NCBI GenBank assembly: GCA_963791575.1
Contig: CAWBSY010000012.1
Location: 1-64,000 of the forward strand
Direction of reading: 5' to 3'
Length of the DNA stretch: 64,000 nucleotides
DNA from: JAOAPG01 sp963791575
GTDB lineage: Bacteria; Acidobacteriota; Terriglobia; Terriglobales; Acidobacteriaceae
The position numbers were made by a program, and so were the translations under genes. Positions 1-7,933 of this stretch are shown piece after piece; position 1 is the first letter of the stretch, and each line of letters starts with the position of its first letter. Under the pieces are notes generated by a model, which ran no database searches, was not told the DNA's origin, and saw nothing but the letters and a program-made list of their open reading frames with translations.

Positions 1-176
1 CTAGGTTAATAAATAACAAGAGAGCTATTTTGCGTGCCGACACAATAGCGCGTACGGCGCGTAGTTACTCAACAACTCTTCGGTTTATTGACCATCAGTT
101 AGGAAGGTATGAACCGGTCCGTCGGAAATACCTCCACCAACGTGCATTTCAGCTATCAGCCATGAAAACGACGAGG

Positions 177-2687
177 CTATTCAGACCGTAAACTCACTAT
201 GGGATCAACTTGTGTGGCGCGGAGAGCGGGGATATACGTAGCCAACATGCCGACACCGATCAAGAGCAGGGAGACAAAGATTAGAGTGAGCGGATCGTGC
301 GCTGTTACTCCATATAGGAGCGTCGAAAGTACAGGAGTGGCAACAAGTGAGCCAGCTAAACCAATCGCCACACCGAGTGACGACAATCCGAGTCCTTTCC
401 TTAGTACGAGCGTCATCACTTGCCGCGACTGAGATCCCAAAGCAATGCGCAGCCCGATTTCGCGAGTCCGTTCACCAACGGAATACGAAATTACGCCGTA
501 AATGCCGATTGTGGCGAGGAGCAACGCCACCACAGCGAAGATCCCCAGCAGCTGCGAAAAAAACTTTGTCGATCTTGCTGAATTCGAGACGGTTTGTTGT
601 ACGGTAGTGATCCCGAAAACGGGTGAATCACTTGCCAATGCGCTCATGGTCTTACGTATGCGTTCGAGGAGACCCTTTGATACTAAGCTGATTCGTAGAA
701 CCAAGCTTTTGTGGAGGCGTGTTTCGTCCAAACCAGCAGGGCATTGCGCGGACTGTTGTGTGTGCGGCGCATATATTTCAGGAAGGGGCTGCCGTGCTAA
801 CTGGAATTGTCGAACGTCCCCTACGACCCCAACAATCACACGTGGCCTTTCACTCGGCACAGTGTCGAGTGTGATTATCTGACCGATAGGGTTTTGATTC
901 GGCCAAAATTTGCGAGCCATGGCCTCGTTGATCACTACAACCCAAGGAGCGTTTTCTGTGTCCAGTTCTGTCAATCCTCGACCCTTTTGCAAAGGGATTC
1001 TCATGACATGGAAGTAATCTGAACTGACTGCGTTGAACAGCGCTTGCGACCTTTCGCTTTGAAAAGCGGTTGGGTGCCCGCCAATCGCAAAGCCCCGAGT
1101 CGAGTGTTCTGAGTTGAGGGCCATCGGAAGCCAATCGATTACGGCGGCGGACTCGACACCAGGTAGCTCTTTCACTCGTTCGACAAGCTGACGAGAGAAA
1201 AGATTGACTTGCGGAGTGACCAAGTCAAAACCTGTTTTATCCAGGGGCGACACGTCGAAATATTCTTTCCCAGTAAGACGGATCTCTGCAGTCAATAGGT
1301 TGTTCGGGTCAAAACCCGCATCGGTATGGAGAACGCGAACCAGCGAATTGATCATCAGTCCGGCACAGACTAGGAGTACCAACGCCAGCGCCACCTCGGC
1401 GACGACCAACACAATACCGACACGGTGACGCGAAGCCCGAGCAGAGATATGGGCGCCCTGTTTCAGCGAGTCATTCACACCGGATTTTGAAGCCGCGAGA
1501 GCTGGAGCCAGACCGAAGACCACACCCGTGAGGAGGGAGATAAAAAATGTGAAGGCCAACACGCGGCCATCCATAGTGATTGCTTTGGTCTCGGGGAACC
1601 ACAAGGGAGTGACTGCGATGAAGAATTTGATGCTCCACACAGAAATTAGCAGCCCAACCAATCCGCCAAGGAGAGACAGTAGGACACTTTCCGTTAATAT
1701 CTGGCGAACCAGCCGCAAACGACTGGCGCCAAGAGCGACGCGAATGCCAATTTCCTTTCGCCTCCCAGATGTACGGCACAGCAATAGGCTGGCGACGTTT
1801 GTGCAAGCGATCAGCAGGACGAACGCTGCCGCCACAGCCAGCGGAAGCAGAAGAGGTCGGGACCAGCCGAATAGACCTTGCTGCAGCGGTAACATCTTTA
1901 CGACCCAATCTTTGTTCGTCTTTGGATATGCCTCAGCCAGATGCATTGAGACAATATTCAAAGATGCTTGTGCTTGTTCGAGTGTGATTCCAGGGTTGAG
2001 TTTTCCGAAGCCCTCAAGCCAACGTTGGTCATCGGAGGGTTCGACCGGAATAGGCACACCCCAGGGGTCAAAGATGTCCGCTGGACCCTCCCCGAACAAA
2101 TCGAAGCCGGGGCGCAATACCGCTACGACAGTTACGAAGAAATTTTCACTGAAGAAAGATCGGCCAATAACTTTGGGATCGCCTTGAAAGTGCCGCTGCC
2201 AGAATTCGTAACTGATGAAAACAGGATTGGAAACCGATTTGCCCAGGTCCTGTTCCGAGGGAATGCTTCCTAGAACTGCACTTACCCCGAGCATTGGAAG
2301 GATGCCCGGCGTGATTCGTTGAATTGAAACCCGTTCAGGACGACCTGGGTCGGACATAGCTACCATCTCGGGCCGCGACGATAATTCTAATCGCTCGAAG
2401 ATCTGGTTCTCAGCTCTCCAGTGAGACAGATCTGCGGTTGAGATGTCAGCCATAGATTCAGGTTGATTGACACGAGTATTGAATACCTTCACCAAGCGAT
2501 TTCCGTCGGGGTAGGGGAGAGGGCGAAGCAAGACCGCATTCACCGCGCTGAAGATAACTGTATTAGCGCTGATCCCGATTGCCAGGGAGAGAATTGCGAT
2601 GATCGTAAAACTGGGTGTAGAGTAAAGCCCACGAACGGCATAGCGTAGGTCTTGAGCTAACGTCTCGATCCATCCGGTTGCATCCAT
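177..2687 (-). CDS. ADOP-type ABC transporter permease (MacB/FtsX family)
   Basis: Inner-membrane permease of the acidobacterial duplicated orphan permease type, presumed to work with a MacB-like ATPase in macrolide/peptide/lipoprotein export; no ATPase gene is adjacent. The 836-residue length fits the duplicated family. The N-terminus carries the typical QDLRYAVRGL motif, then TM1 (about residues 27-50), a MacB periplasmic core domain, a three-helix FtsX block (about 280-400), a second TM (about 428-450), a second periplasmic domain, and a final FtsX block (about 707-830) ending in the usual RATQVDPIVSLR motif. The ATG at 2687 is followed immediately by the family's standard N-terminus. It stands alone, with no partner within 170 bases on the 5-prime side of the window. 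Family known; substrate unknown. Confidence 0.9.
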   Translation of the reverse strand: MDATGWIETLAQDLRYAVRGLYSTPSFTIIAILSLAIGISANTVIFSAVNAVLLRPLPYPDGNRLVKVFNTRVNQPESMADISTADLSHWRAENQIFERLELSSRPEMVAMSDPGRPERVSIQRITPGILPMLGVSAVLGSIPSEQDLGKSVSNPVFISYEFWQRHFQGDPKVIGRSFFSENFFVTVVAVLRPGFDLFGEGPADIFDPWGVPIPVEPSDDQRWLEGFGKLNPGITLEQAQASLNIVSMHLAEAYPKTNKDWVVKMLPLQQGLFGWSRPLLLPLAVAAAFVLLIACTNVASLLLCRTSGRRKEIGIRVALGASRLRLVRQILTESVLLSLLGGLVGLLISVWSIKFFIAVTPLWFPETKAITMDGRVLAFTFFISLLTGVVFGLAPALAASKSGVNDSLKQGAHISARASRHRVGIVLVVAEVALALVLLVCAGLMINSLVRVLHTDAGFDPNNLLTAEIRLTGKEYFDVSPLDKTGFDLVTPQVNLFSRQLVERVKELPGVESAAVIDWLPMALNSEHSTRGFAIGGHPTAFQSERSQALFNAVSSDYFHVMRIPLQKGRGLTELDTENAPWVVVINEAMARKFWPNQNPIGQIITLDTVPSERPRVIVGVVGDVRQFQLARQPLPEIYAPHTQQSAQCPAGLDETRLHKSLVLRISLVSKGLLERIRKTMSALASDSPVFGITTVQQTVSNSARSTKFFSQLLGIFAVVALLLATIGIYGVISYSVGERTREIGLRIALGSQSRQVMTLVLRKGLGLSSLGVAIGLAGSLVATPVLSTLLYGVTAHDPLTLIFVSLLLIGVGMLATYIPALRATQVDPIVSLRSE

Positions 2688-2887
2688 AAATCTCTTGCTT
2701 CTTTCCGCGAGAGCCTTATTGTTGGCAGAAAGTGTATACCACCGACTATTTCAATCGGCATTTGATGCCTATCAAGAGAAAAGGGAAATGACCGAGACTG
2801 TTGTACCAAACTTCTAAGAATTTTTGGGGAAGGATTCCGGTTTGTTCCTCGACAACAAGGTTTCGTCAACACAAAAGTACAAGAAGT

Positions 2888-3505
2888 TTAGCTGGGGAAG
2901 TGGAAGTGCACGTCTTGTCGCGAGGCAATTGCGACCCCATTCATTGTGGCTGGCGTGAAGCGCCAGTTGCGCAAGACCGCCAGGACCTTATCGTCTATCC
3001 CATTTCCGAGCGACTGCAAAATCTTTGTTTCCGCAACATTCCCTTGCGTGTCGATCGTTACTTCAACCACTACGTCGCCCACTATTCCGTCAGGCAGATC
3101 TGATCTCGGAGGATCCGGAAAAGTGATGGGGAAGGCCGGTCGCGCCTCGTAGCCGCTCATCAAGATCGCCGAAGTTGATCCGTACGGAGAGCCTGCGTGC
3201 GCGGACTCAACCGGAGCTTCAGCCGCGGGCACCTTTTCGGCTTTCGCCGTTTTTGTTCTGTGCTGAGGTTTTGTTTTAGCAGGAGCTTGCAGCTTTGCGC
3301 TCAGGGGGTGAGTTTCTCCCGAGTTGGCCAGATAAGTAATTGTCGGGGAGGAACCCGATCCATGATTACCGAAAGCAACGCTCGATGGACTTATGAATTG
3401 TGGGCGGTACGATCCAATCAACGCGCCTACAATTGCGCAGTGAACGAGCGCGGAGGTGATGATTGCTGATTTCGATCTCGGCGGACGTTGCGTCTGATTA
3501 AACAT
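2888..3505 (-). CDS. TonB-family energy-transducer-like protein
   Basis: A 205-residue protein with one N-terminal membrane helix (about 17-33), a Lys/Ala/Pro-rich periplasmic linker (about 70-110) and a C-terminal TonB domain (about 125-203). The sequence GDVVVEVTIDTQGNVAETKI, followed by VLAVLRNWRFTPATMNG, is the hallmark of the TonB C-terminal fold. By family it would couple the inner membrane to outer-membrane receptors. No ExbB/ExbD or receptor gene is nearby, so it may serve distant receptors or be a TonB-like protein of another envelope function. It is monocistronic or weakly linked to the downstream ADOP gene (200 bases apart, same strand). Confidence 0.87.
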   Translation of the reverse strand: MFNQTQRPPRSKSAIITSALVHCAIVGALIGSYRPQFISPSSVAFGNHGSGSSPTITYLANSGETHPLSAKLQAPAKTKPQHRTKTAKAEKVPAAEAPVESAHAGSPYGSTSAILMSGYEARPAFPITFPDPPRSDLPDGIVGDVVVEVTIDTQGNVAETKILQSLGNGIDDKVLAVLRNWRFTPATMNGVAIASRQDVHFHFPS

Positions 3506-3542
3506 CAGCTACCCTTAGCTAAATTCTAGCATCTGCGTAAAA

Positions 3543-3881
3543 CTATCCCGGTGGCCACCCCAGGTCTCGTCCTCCGACTAGATGGACGTGCAAGTGGAAT
3601 ACCGACTGCCCGGAACGTGGTCCCACGTTGAGCACCGTGCGATATCCGTCTTCGATGCCGCGATCACGCGCGATTTTGGCGGCTGTTAGATGACAGCGTC
3701 CGATGATCTCAGCATCTTCTGGAGTGGCTTCCTTCAATCCGCGAATATGTTTTTTGGGAATGACGAGTACGTGGGTCGGCGCTTTGGGATCGATATCTTC
3801 AAAGGCGAAGGTGTGCTCGTCTTCGTAGACTTTCTTCGTCGGAATGTCGCCGCGAATGATGCGGCAAAATAGGCAATCCAT
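3543..3881 (-). CDS. HIT family protein (HINT-like nucleotide phosphoramidase)
   Basis: Small cytosolic histidine-triad hydrolase of the HINT/PKCI branch, 112 residues, normal for the family. It starts MDCLFCRIIRGDIP and contains DIDPKAPTHVLVIPKKHI in the middle and the catalytic triad signature HLHVHLVGGRDLGWPPG at the C-terminus. The family hydrolyses purine nucleoside phosphoramidates or adenylated intermediates. The start ATG at 3881 gives the canonical N-terminus with CxxC. It lies 37 bases upstream of the TonB-like gene's start on the same strand's far side; no conserved partner is obvious. Confidence 0.94.
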   Translation of the reverse strand: MDCLFCRIIRGDIPTKKVYEDEHTFAFEDIDPKAPTHVLVIPKKHIRGLKEATPEDAEIIGRCHLTAAKIARDRGIEDGYRTVLNVGPRSGQSVFHLHVHLVGGRDLGWPPG

Positions 3882-3901
3882 ATATCAGGCTCTAGGCTTC
3901 G

Positions 3902-4084
3902 GGCGTCAGGCTTCAGGTGTGCAAGCGAGAGCGTCAGCGCTTTGGTAAATATACTCTTAGAAGCAAGTACGTCGTTGGCCGTTGGTCGTTCGGGATTTAG
4001 TCGGTCGGCTTTGGCAGAGTACTGTCGGGCCTTGATTTCAACGTCGGGGCAAAACCTGTCGCCTAACTCCCAAAGCCTGACGCC
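3902..4084. repeat. Short inverted repeat flanking a non-coding spacer
   Basis: GGCGTCAGGCTT at 3902-3913 and its reverse complement AAGCCTGACGCC at 4073-4084 bracket the spacer between the HIT and RlpA genes. Seen directly. The arms are 12 bases; the spacer also has low-complexity copies of GTCGTTGGCC-like words. Probably a degenerate intergenic repeat; no gene is supported inside. Confidence 0.35.
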
Positions 4085-4091
4085 TGCTTTT

Positions 4092-4880
4092 CTAATCCAG
4101 CCTTACCAAGAAAATTGCTCCCTGGACAGTCTCGGTGTTTTTTGCTACTTCGTTTGCTCGCTTTCTGTCGTCCTGTTGAACCCGCACCCGCACCCACCAG
4201 TCTCCTGTAGGGCTGTCGAAACTGAGCACCTTGGCCGATTGGTAGCGGCGAGAGAGATGCTGTTCAAGTTTCCGCGCTGGGCCTTCCTTCTCAAAGGGAC
4301 CAATTTGCACCGCCCACCGTCCGCCGGAATCGAGTGGCGCCGGAGCTTCGAGGACTTCCAATCGAACTGTCGCGACTCCTGCCTTCCAGACGTCAAGCTT
4401 CTTTGCCGCTGCCAAGGAGAGATCGATAATGCGTCCTTCAACGAATGGACCGCGATCAGTGATGCGCACAATGGCCGAACTTCCAGTCTTGGTATTGGTA
4501 ACGCGCACGACCGAACCCAATGGCAACGTGAGATGCGCGGCGGTCATGGCGTGCATGTTGTAAACTTCGCCGTTCGAACCGCGGCGGTTGTGATAAGGGG
4601 CACCATACCAACTGGCGAGCCCGGTTTCTGTAGCCAGAGGCTTAGTGTTGAGCGGGATTTTCAGGGCTTCGTTTTCATCGTCTTCTTCACCGCTTTTTGG
4701 CTTCGTCTCCGGCTGCGCAGTCGTCGGCAGATTAGCTGAAGGCTCCGCGATCGGAGGAGGGGGCGGAACGCTCACCTGAGTCTGCTTGTGTCCGCAAGCT
4801 GTGGAGAGAAATGTCAGCAGAGCGAAAAGGATGAGCGCTTGAACACGAGGTAAAGGCCAATGGGCATTCGTGGATATCAT
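4092..4880 (-). CDS. rlpA: RlpA-like septal lytic transglycosylase lipoprotein with SPOR domain
   Basis: 262-residue predicted lipoprotein. The signal peptide ends in the lipobox LSTAC with Cys29. A linker rich in acidic residues follows, then the double-psi beta-barrel RlpA domain (about 85-180) with GLASWYGAPYHNRRGSNGEV, VRVTNTKTGSSAIVRITDRG and GRIIDLSLAAAKKLD, which carry the conserved His and Asp of the family. A C-terminal SPOR domain (about 185-262, WAVQIGPFEKEGPARKLEQ) binds denuded septal glycan. RlpA cleaves naked peptidoglycan strands or stabilises septal rings. It overlaps the upstream small gene by four bases (ATGA), so the two are translationally coupled. Confidence 0.92.
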   Translation of the reverse strand: MISTNAHWPLPRVQALILFALLTFLSTACGHKQTQVSVPPPPPIAEPSANLPTTAQPETKPKSGEEDDENEALKIPLNTKPLATETGLASWYGAPYHNRRGSNGEVYNMHAMTAAHLTLPLGSVVRVTNTKTGSSAIVRITDRGPFVEGRIIDLSLAAAKKLDVWKAGVATVRLEVLEAPAPLDSGGRWAVQIGPFEKEGPARKLEQHLSRRYQSAKVLSFDSPTGDWWVRVRVQQDDRKRANEVAKNTETVQGAIFLVRLD

Positions 4881-5077
4881 CGCTTAGTAGAAGACGACGC
4901 GTGTTTTTCCATGTAGTCCGCCATGTGGGTGAGTTTCTCCGCTGCGATGCGCAATGCCTTGGTCGAGTGCTGGCGGACAGCGGGCACAACTTCATTGTTC
5001 AAATACTTGATGAACTCCGCCGATTCTCTTTCCAGCCTGTCGGCAGCTTCTTCTACTTTGCGATTGAAGTCGTTCAT
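4877..5077 (-). CDS. Small helical protein coupled to rlpA
   Basis: 66-residue, charged, mostly alpha-helical protein (MNDFNRKVEEAADRLERES...) with no signal peptide or membrane segment. Its TGA overlaps the rlpA ATG in an ATGA junction, which supports it as a real gene translated just before rlpA. No recognised family. It may be a coiled-coil cytosolic partner, but that is only inference. Confidence 0.68.
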   Translation of the reverse strand: MNDFNRKVEEAADRLERESAEFIKYLNNEVVPAVRQHSTKALRIAAEKLTHMADYMEKHASSSTKR

Positions 5078-5211
5078 AGGGGTTCGGCTACGCTGACCTT
5101 ATTATTTCGCTCCGCAGAGTATGGGTCAATCGAAAAGCGATTTATAGTATCGTCCAAGAAAGCTCGGCTAATCGCAACGTCCGCAGGTGAAAGTCTTTGC
5201 CAGAAGAAATT

Positions 5212-6188
5212 ATGAAGAAAGCCAACACTGCGAACTGGCGAAAGCTATTCCGGGAGCGGCTCTTGCTTTGGTATGAGGCGAATGCTCGCGATTTGCCGTG
5301 GCGGCGTGATCGTGATCCTTATCGTGTTTGGCTTTCCGAGGTCATGCTGCAGCAGACGCGGGTTGCGGCAGTTGTTGATCACTATCAGCGTTTTCTAAAA
5401 CGGTTTCCCACCATTGAGAAATTGGCTGCGGCACGGGAAGCTTCCGTGCTGGCCGTATGGAGTGGGCTGGGATACTACCGTCGCGCGCGCATGCTGCATG
5501 CCGCTTCGAAGAAAATTGTCACTGAACATTCGGGAAAATTCCCCGAGAGCTCGGCTGCATTGAGAACTCTGCCTGGCATCGGCCGTTATACTGCGGCGGC
5601 GATCGCCAGCATCGCTTTTGACGAACCGATAGCGGTGGTGGACGGCAACGTTGAGCGCGTGTTGCAGCGCGTGCTGGGAAAACGACTTGCCGACGAAGAA
5701 ATTTGGAAAGTCGCGCAGGAATTGATAACCGAACGGAAACCCGGCGATTCGAATCAAGCAATGATGGAACTGGGTGCTACCGTTTGCCTCCCGCGACAGC
5801 CGAAGTGCTTGGCTTGTCCAGTGCTGGAGTTGTGTGCGACTCATGGGGAACTTGGTCCGAAGCACAAAAAATGCGCGGCAGACGAAGCGGGAAATTCATT
5901 ATGTTTTGGATCGCCGCAAGGACTCTGTCTTCCTGGTGCAGAAGGTCGAAACATGCATCACTCATGGCAAGCATGTGGGAGTTGCCGGAAATATCAAATC
6001 AGAATGATGAGACCAAGTCGTGGCTCACTCTGCGCCATTCGATCACCGTTACGGATTACCTGGTACGAGTGAAACAAGGGCCAGCGCCGGAAACTGTTTC
6101 GGGGAAATGGGTAGACAGATCCAAACTCACAAAGCTGCCGCTCACGGGCTTGGCTCGAAAGATTCTGCGGAAGGCGGAAATCATCTAA
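5212..6188 (+). CDS. mutY: A/G-specific adenine glycosylase MutY, broken by two frameshifts
   Basis: Base-excision repair enzyme that removes adenine mispaired with 8-oxoguanine. In the first frame (to about 5865) it has SEVMLQQTRV with the catalytic Glu, the helix-hairpin-helix LPGIGRYTAAAIASIA, VVDGNVERV with the catalytic Asp, and the 4Fe-4S ligands CLPRQPKCLACPVLELC (C-x6-C-x2-C-x5-C). The C-terminal NUDIX-like domain continues in a second frame (REIHYVLDRRKDSVFLVQ, about 5870-5945) and then a third (ASLMASMWELPEISNQ to ARKILRKAEII, stop 6186-6188). Each shift is one extra base; the first lies by the A run near 5865-5871, the second near 5946-5952. Start ATG 5212 is preferred to an in-frame TTG at 5197 because AGAAGAA lies just upstream. 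Sequencing error is likelier than real loss. Confidence 0.88.
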
Positions 6189-6228
6189 AACGAGTTCACC
6201 ACAGAGTCACAGAGAGCGCAGGGAGAGA

Positions 6229-6254
6229 GGATGCACATGCGCATCCCTTGTTTT
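6229..6254 (+). terminator. Possible rho-independent terminator after mutY
   Basis: GGATGC at 6229-6234 pairs with GCATCC at 6241-6246 around a six-base loop, followed by CTTGTTTT. Short stem, so only moderate support; it lies 41 bases after the mutY stop. Confidence 0.42.
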
Positions 6255-6323
6255 ACGCACGCTAGAATGAATGTCGGATTGTAAAATATGAGTTGGTGGC
6301 GCAATATCTTCGGAGGAAATTTC

Positions 6324-6833
6324 ATGGCCGCGTTGACCTCGGGAGCGAAGGCTCCTGATTTCGAGTTACCCGTAATGGACGGCGAAATATTTTCGCTTCG
6401 CGACGCACTCACGCGAGGACCTGTCATTGCTGCTTTCTTCAAAATTTCTTGCCCGGTTTGTCAGTATGCCTTTCCTTTTCTCGATCGGATTTACAAAGCT
6501 CATGGCGAAAAAAATGTTACCTTCGTCGGAATCTCACAAAACGACAAGAAGGATACCGCTGCATTCATAAAGCAATTCGGAGTGACCTTTCCCGTGTTGC
6601 TGGACGACACTAAGACGTATCTGGTTTCGAATGCTTATGGCTTGACTCATGTCCCTAGTATTTTCTGGATCGCGCAGGACGGGCAGATTGAAATTTCCAG
6701 CGTGGGTTGGTCTCGGCAGGAAGTCGAAGAGATCAACCGCAAGGCAGCAGAATGGACTGATGAATTGACTAGTGAAAGCAGGAGAACCCTGTTTCGTCCC
6801 GACGAGAAAGTTATTGATTTCCGCGCTGGTTGA
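6324..6833 (+). CDS. Thioredoxin-fold redoxin/peroxiredoxin-like protein
   Basis: 169-residue cytosolic AhpC/TSA-Redoxin domain protein. It begins MAALTSGAKAPDFELPVMDG, continues with a peroxiredoxin-like beta strand and the active-site segment FFKISCPVCQYAFPF, where CPVC forms a CxxC pair, and later shows VTFVGISQNDKKDTAAFIKQ and THVPSIFWI with the cis-Pro. This combination resembles TlpA/BCP-like redoxins acting as thiol reductases or peroxidases. The ATG at 6324 is chosen over an upstream in-frame ATG (6288) because GGAGG sits at 6312-6316. It is monocistronic. Confidence 0.88.
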   Translation: MAALTSGAKAPDFELPVMDGEIFSLRDALTRGPVIAAFFKISCPVCQYAFPFLDRIYKAHGEKNVTFVGISQNDKKDTAAFIKQFGVTFPVLLDDTKTYLVSNAYGLTHVPSIFWIAQDGQIEISSVGWSRQEVEEINRKAAEWTDELTSESRRTLFRPDEKVIDFRAG

Positions 6834-7262
6834 GAGTCCAAAAACTAGTCCGCGGTCGCGGACAAATTTCAATTTCCGCCAGCTTATCGGCATGCAGAAA
6901 CCTTTTGGGGGAAGATGGCCAGAGCGTCTGCGCACCGCGCACGCCTATGAATACCTGAGAGAGTCTGCTCGACACGATTCGCTACCTCTATCTTCTATTT
7001 TCGCGTATTTTCGCGCTGAAACTGCCTTCACGACCCGGTATCGGCTGGGGAGCCGGTTTTTCAAAGTATCTTTGCTAACTCTAACAATTCCAGCTAGTTA
7101 TTTAGGTTCGTTTTTAGCCCAACCCGTAGAAAGCTGATCGCATCCAAAACCCCTGTCCGGCACGTGTAAAAAGTTGCAACTTGCATGTGCGTGAAGTGTT
7201 CAACCTCGAGTGCTGGCGAGGTAAGCCAGCCTTGACGTTAATTTGATAGGAGAACGAACCTC
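6834..7262 (+). other. Intergenic region with hairpins and a palindrome
   Basis: No convincing gene: the open frames here lack coding character. It contains a weak terminator-like hairpin (CGGCT, GGGG loop, AGCCG then TTTTT, 7042-7061), the palindrome AAGTTGCAACTT at 7171-7182 and a hairpin GCTGGC/GCCAGC at 7212-7230 in the likely 5-prime leader of the outer-membrane protein gene. Confidence 0.5.
7171..7182. promoter_or_regulatory. Perfect 12-bp palindrome upstream of the beta-barrel gene
   Basis: AAGTTGCAACTT reads the same on both strands and lies 80 bases before the start at 7263. Candidate operator only; the binding protein is unknown. Confidence 0.35.
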
Positions 7263-7862
7263 ATGAAACGCATCGCACTTTTAGCTGTTCTTGGTCTTTG
7301 TCTCGCCGCGCCTTCCATGATGATGGCGCAGGGCAGTTATAACCACGCCGAGATTGGAGCATTTGTAGATTATCTCCGCTTCGACGCTACTAATCCCGTC
7401 AGCAATTTAGTTGGCGTGGGGGGCCGGGTTGGATTCAACGTTCATCCGAACGTGATGTTGGAAGCTGAAATGAGTTATGACTTCGAGCGTAGCTTCATCA
7501 ACGTCAATTCCAACGGCACCGGCGGAAACGGCAATATCGTCCGGACCCGTTTTAGGCCACTCACCGGGCTATTTGGACCCAAATTCCAGGTTGGTGGCTC
7601 AGGACCGTTTCGCGCCTTTGTGACTGGCAAAGTCGGTTTCGTCAACTTCACCGTCTCTAATGCGAGCGTGGGTACAGGATTTAACAATGCATTCAACAGC
7701 ATTGGAAATGGTGCGACTAAATTTGCCGCGTACCCAGGAGGTGGGGTTGAAGGATTTTGGGGACCATTCGGGTTGCGACTCGAAGCTGGGGACGAGATCT
7801 ATCTCAACAATGGCGCCTACAACAATTTGAAAGTTACTTTTGGTCCAGTCGTCCGGTTCTAG
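7263..7862 (+). CDS. Outer-membrane beta-barrel protein
   Basis: 199-residue exported protein. Signal peptide MKRIALLAVLGLCLAAPSMMMAQ is cleaved after AxA-like MAQ. The mature part alternates hydrophobic and polar residues in strands separated by Gly/Asn turns, with GVGGRVGFNVHPNVMLEAEMSYDF and a terminal strand LKVTFGPVVRF ending in Phe, the classic C-terminal signature for Bam-mediated insertion. It resembles OmpA/OmpW-like eight-stranded porin-like proteins. Strong Shine-Dalgarno TAGGAG precedes the ATG. A strong terminator follows, so it is a single-gene unit, probably well expressed. Function not assigned. Confidence 0.85.
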   Translation: MKRIALLAVLGLCLAAPSMMMAQGSYNHAEIGAFVDYLRFDATNPVSNLVGVGGRVGFNVHPNVMLEAEMSYDFERSFINVNSNGTGGNGNIVRTRFRPLTGLFGPKFQVGGSGPFRAFVTGKVGFVNFTVSNASVGTGFNNAFNSIGNGATKFAAYPGGGVEGFWGPFGLRLEAGDEIYLNNGAYNNLKVTFGPVVRF

Positions 7863-7875
7863 TTATCAAATTGAG

Positions 7876-7914
7876 CCGATGGAAACCTAACTCGTAGGTT
7901 TCCGTCGGTTTTTT
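7876..7914 (+). terminator. Rho-independent terminator of the beta-barrel gene
   Basis: CCGATGGAAACCTA (7876-7889) pairs with TAGGTTTCCGTCGG (7895-7908), 14 bp with one T-G wobble, five-base loop, then six T (7909-7914). Located 13 bases after the stop codon. Confidence 0.93.
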
Positions 7915-7933
7915 GTATCAAGACCCTGTAGCG

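Noticed and set aside
1..176. Left-edge sequence before the ADOP gene stop
   Set aside because: No frame, repeat or hairpin that I could support.
3890..4091. Possible small RNA in the HIT/RlpA spacer
   Set aside because: Only a 12-bp inverted repeat with a 160-base loop; no promoter or terminator pattern.
6772..7137. 121-codon frame after the redoxin gene
   Set aside because: Overlaps the redoxin end, has no ribosome site and a low-quality composition; treated as chance.
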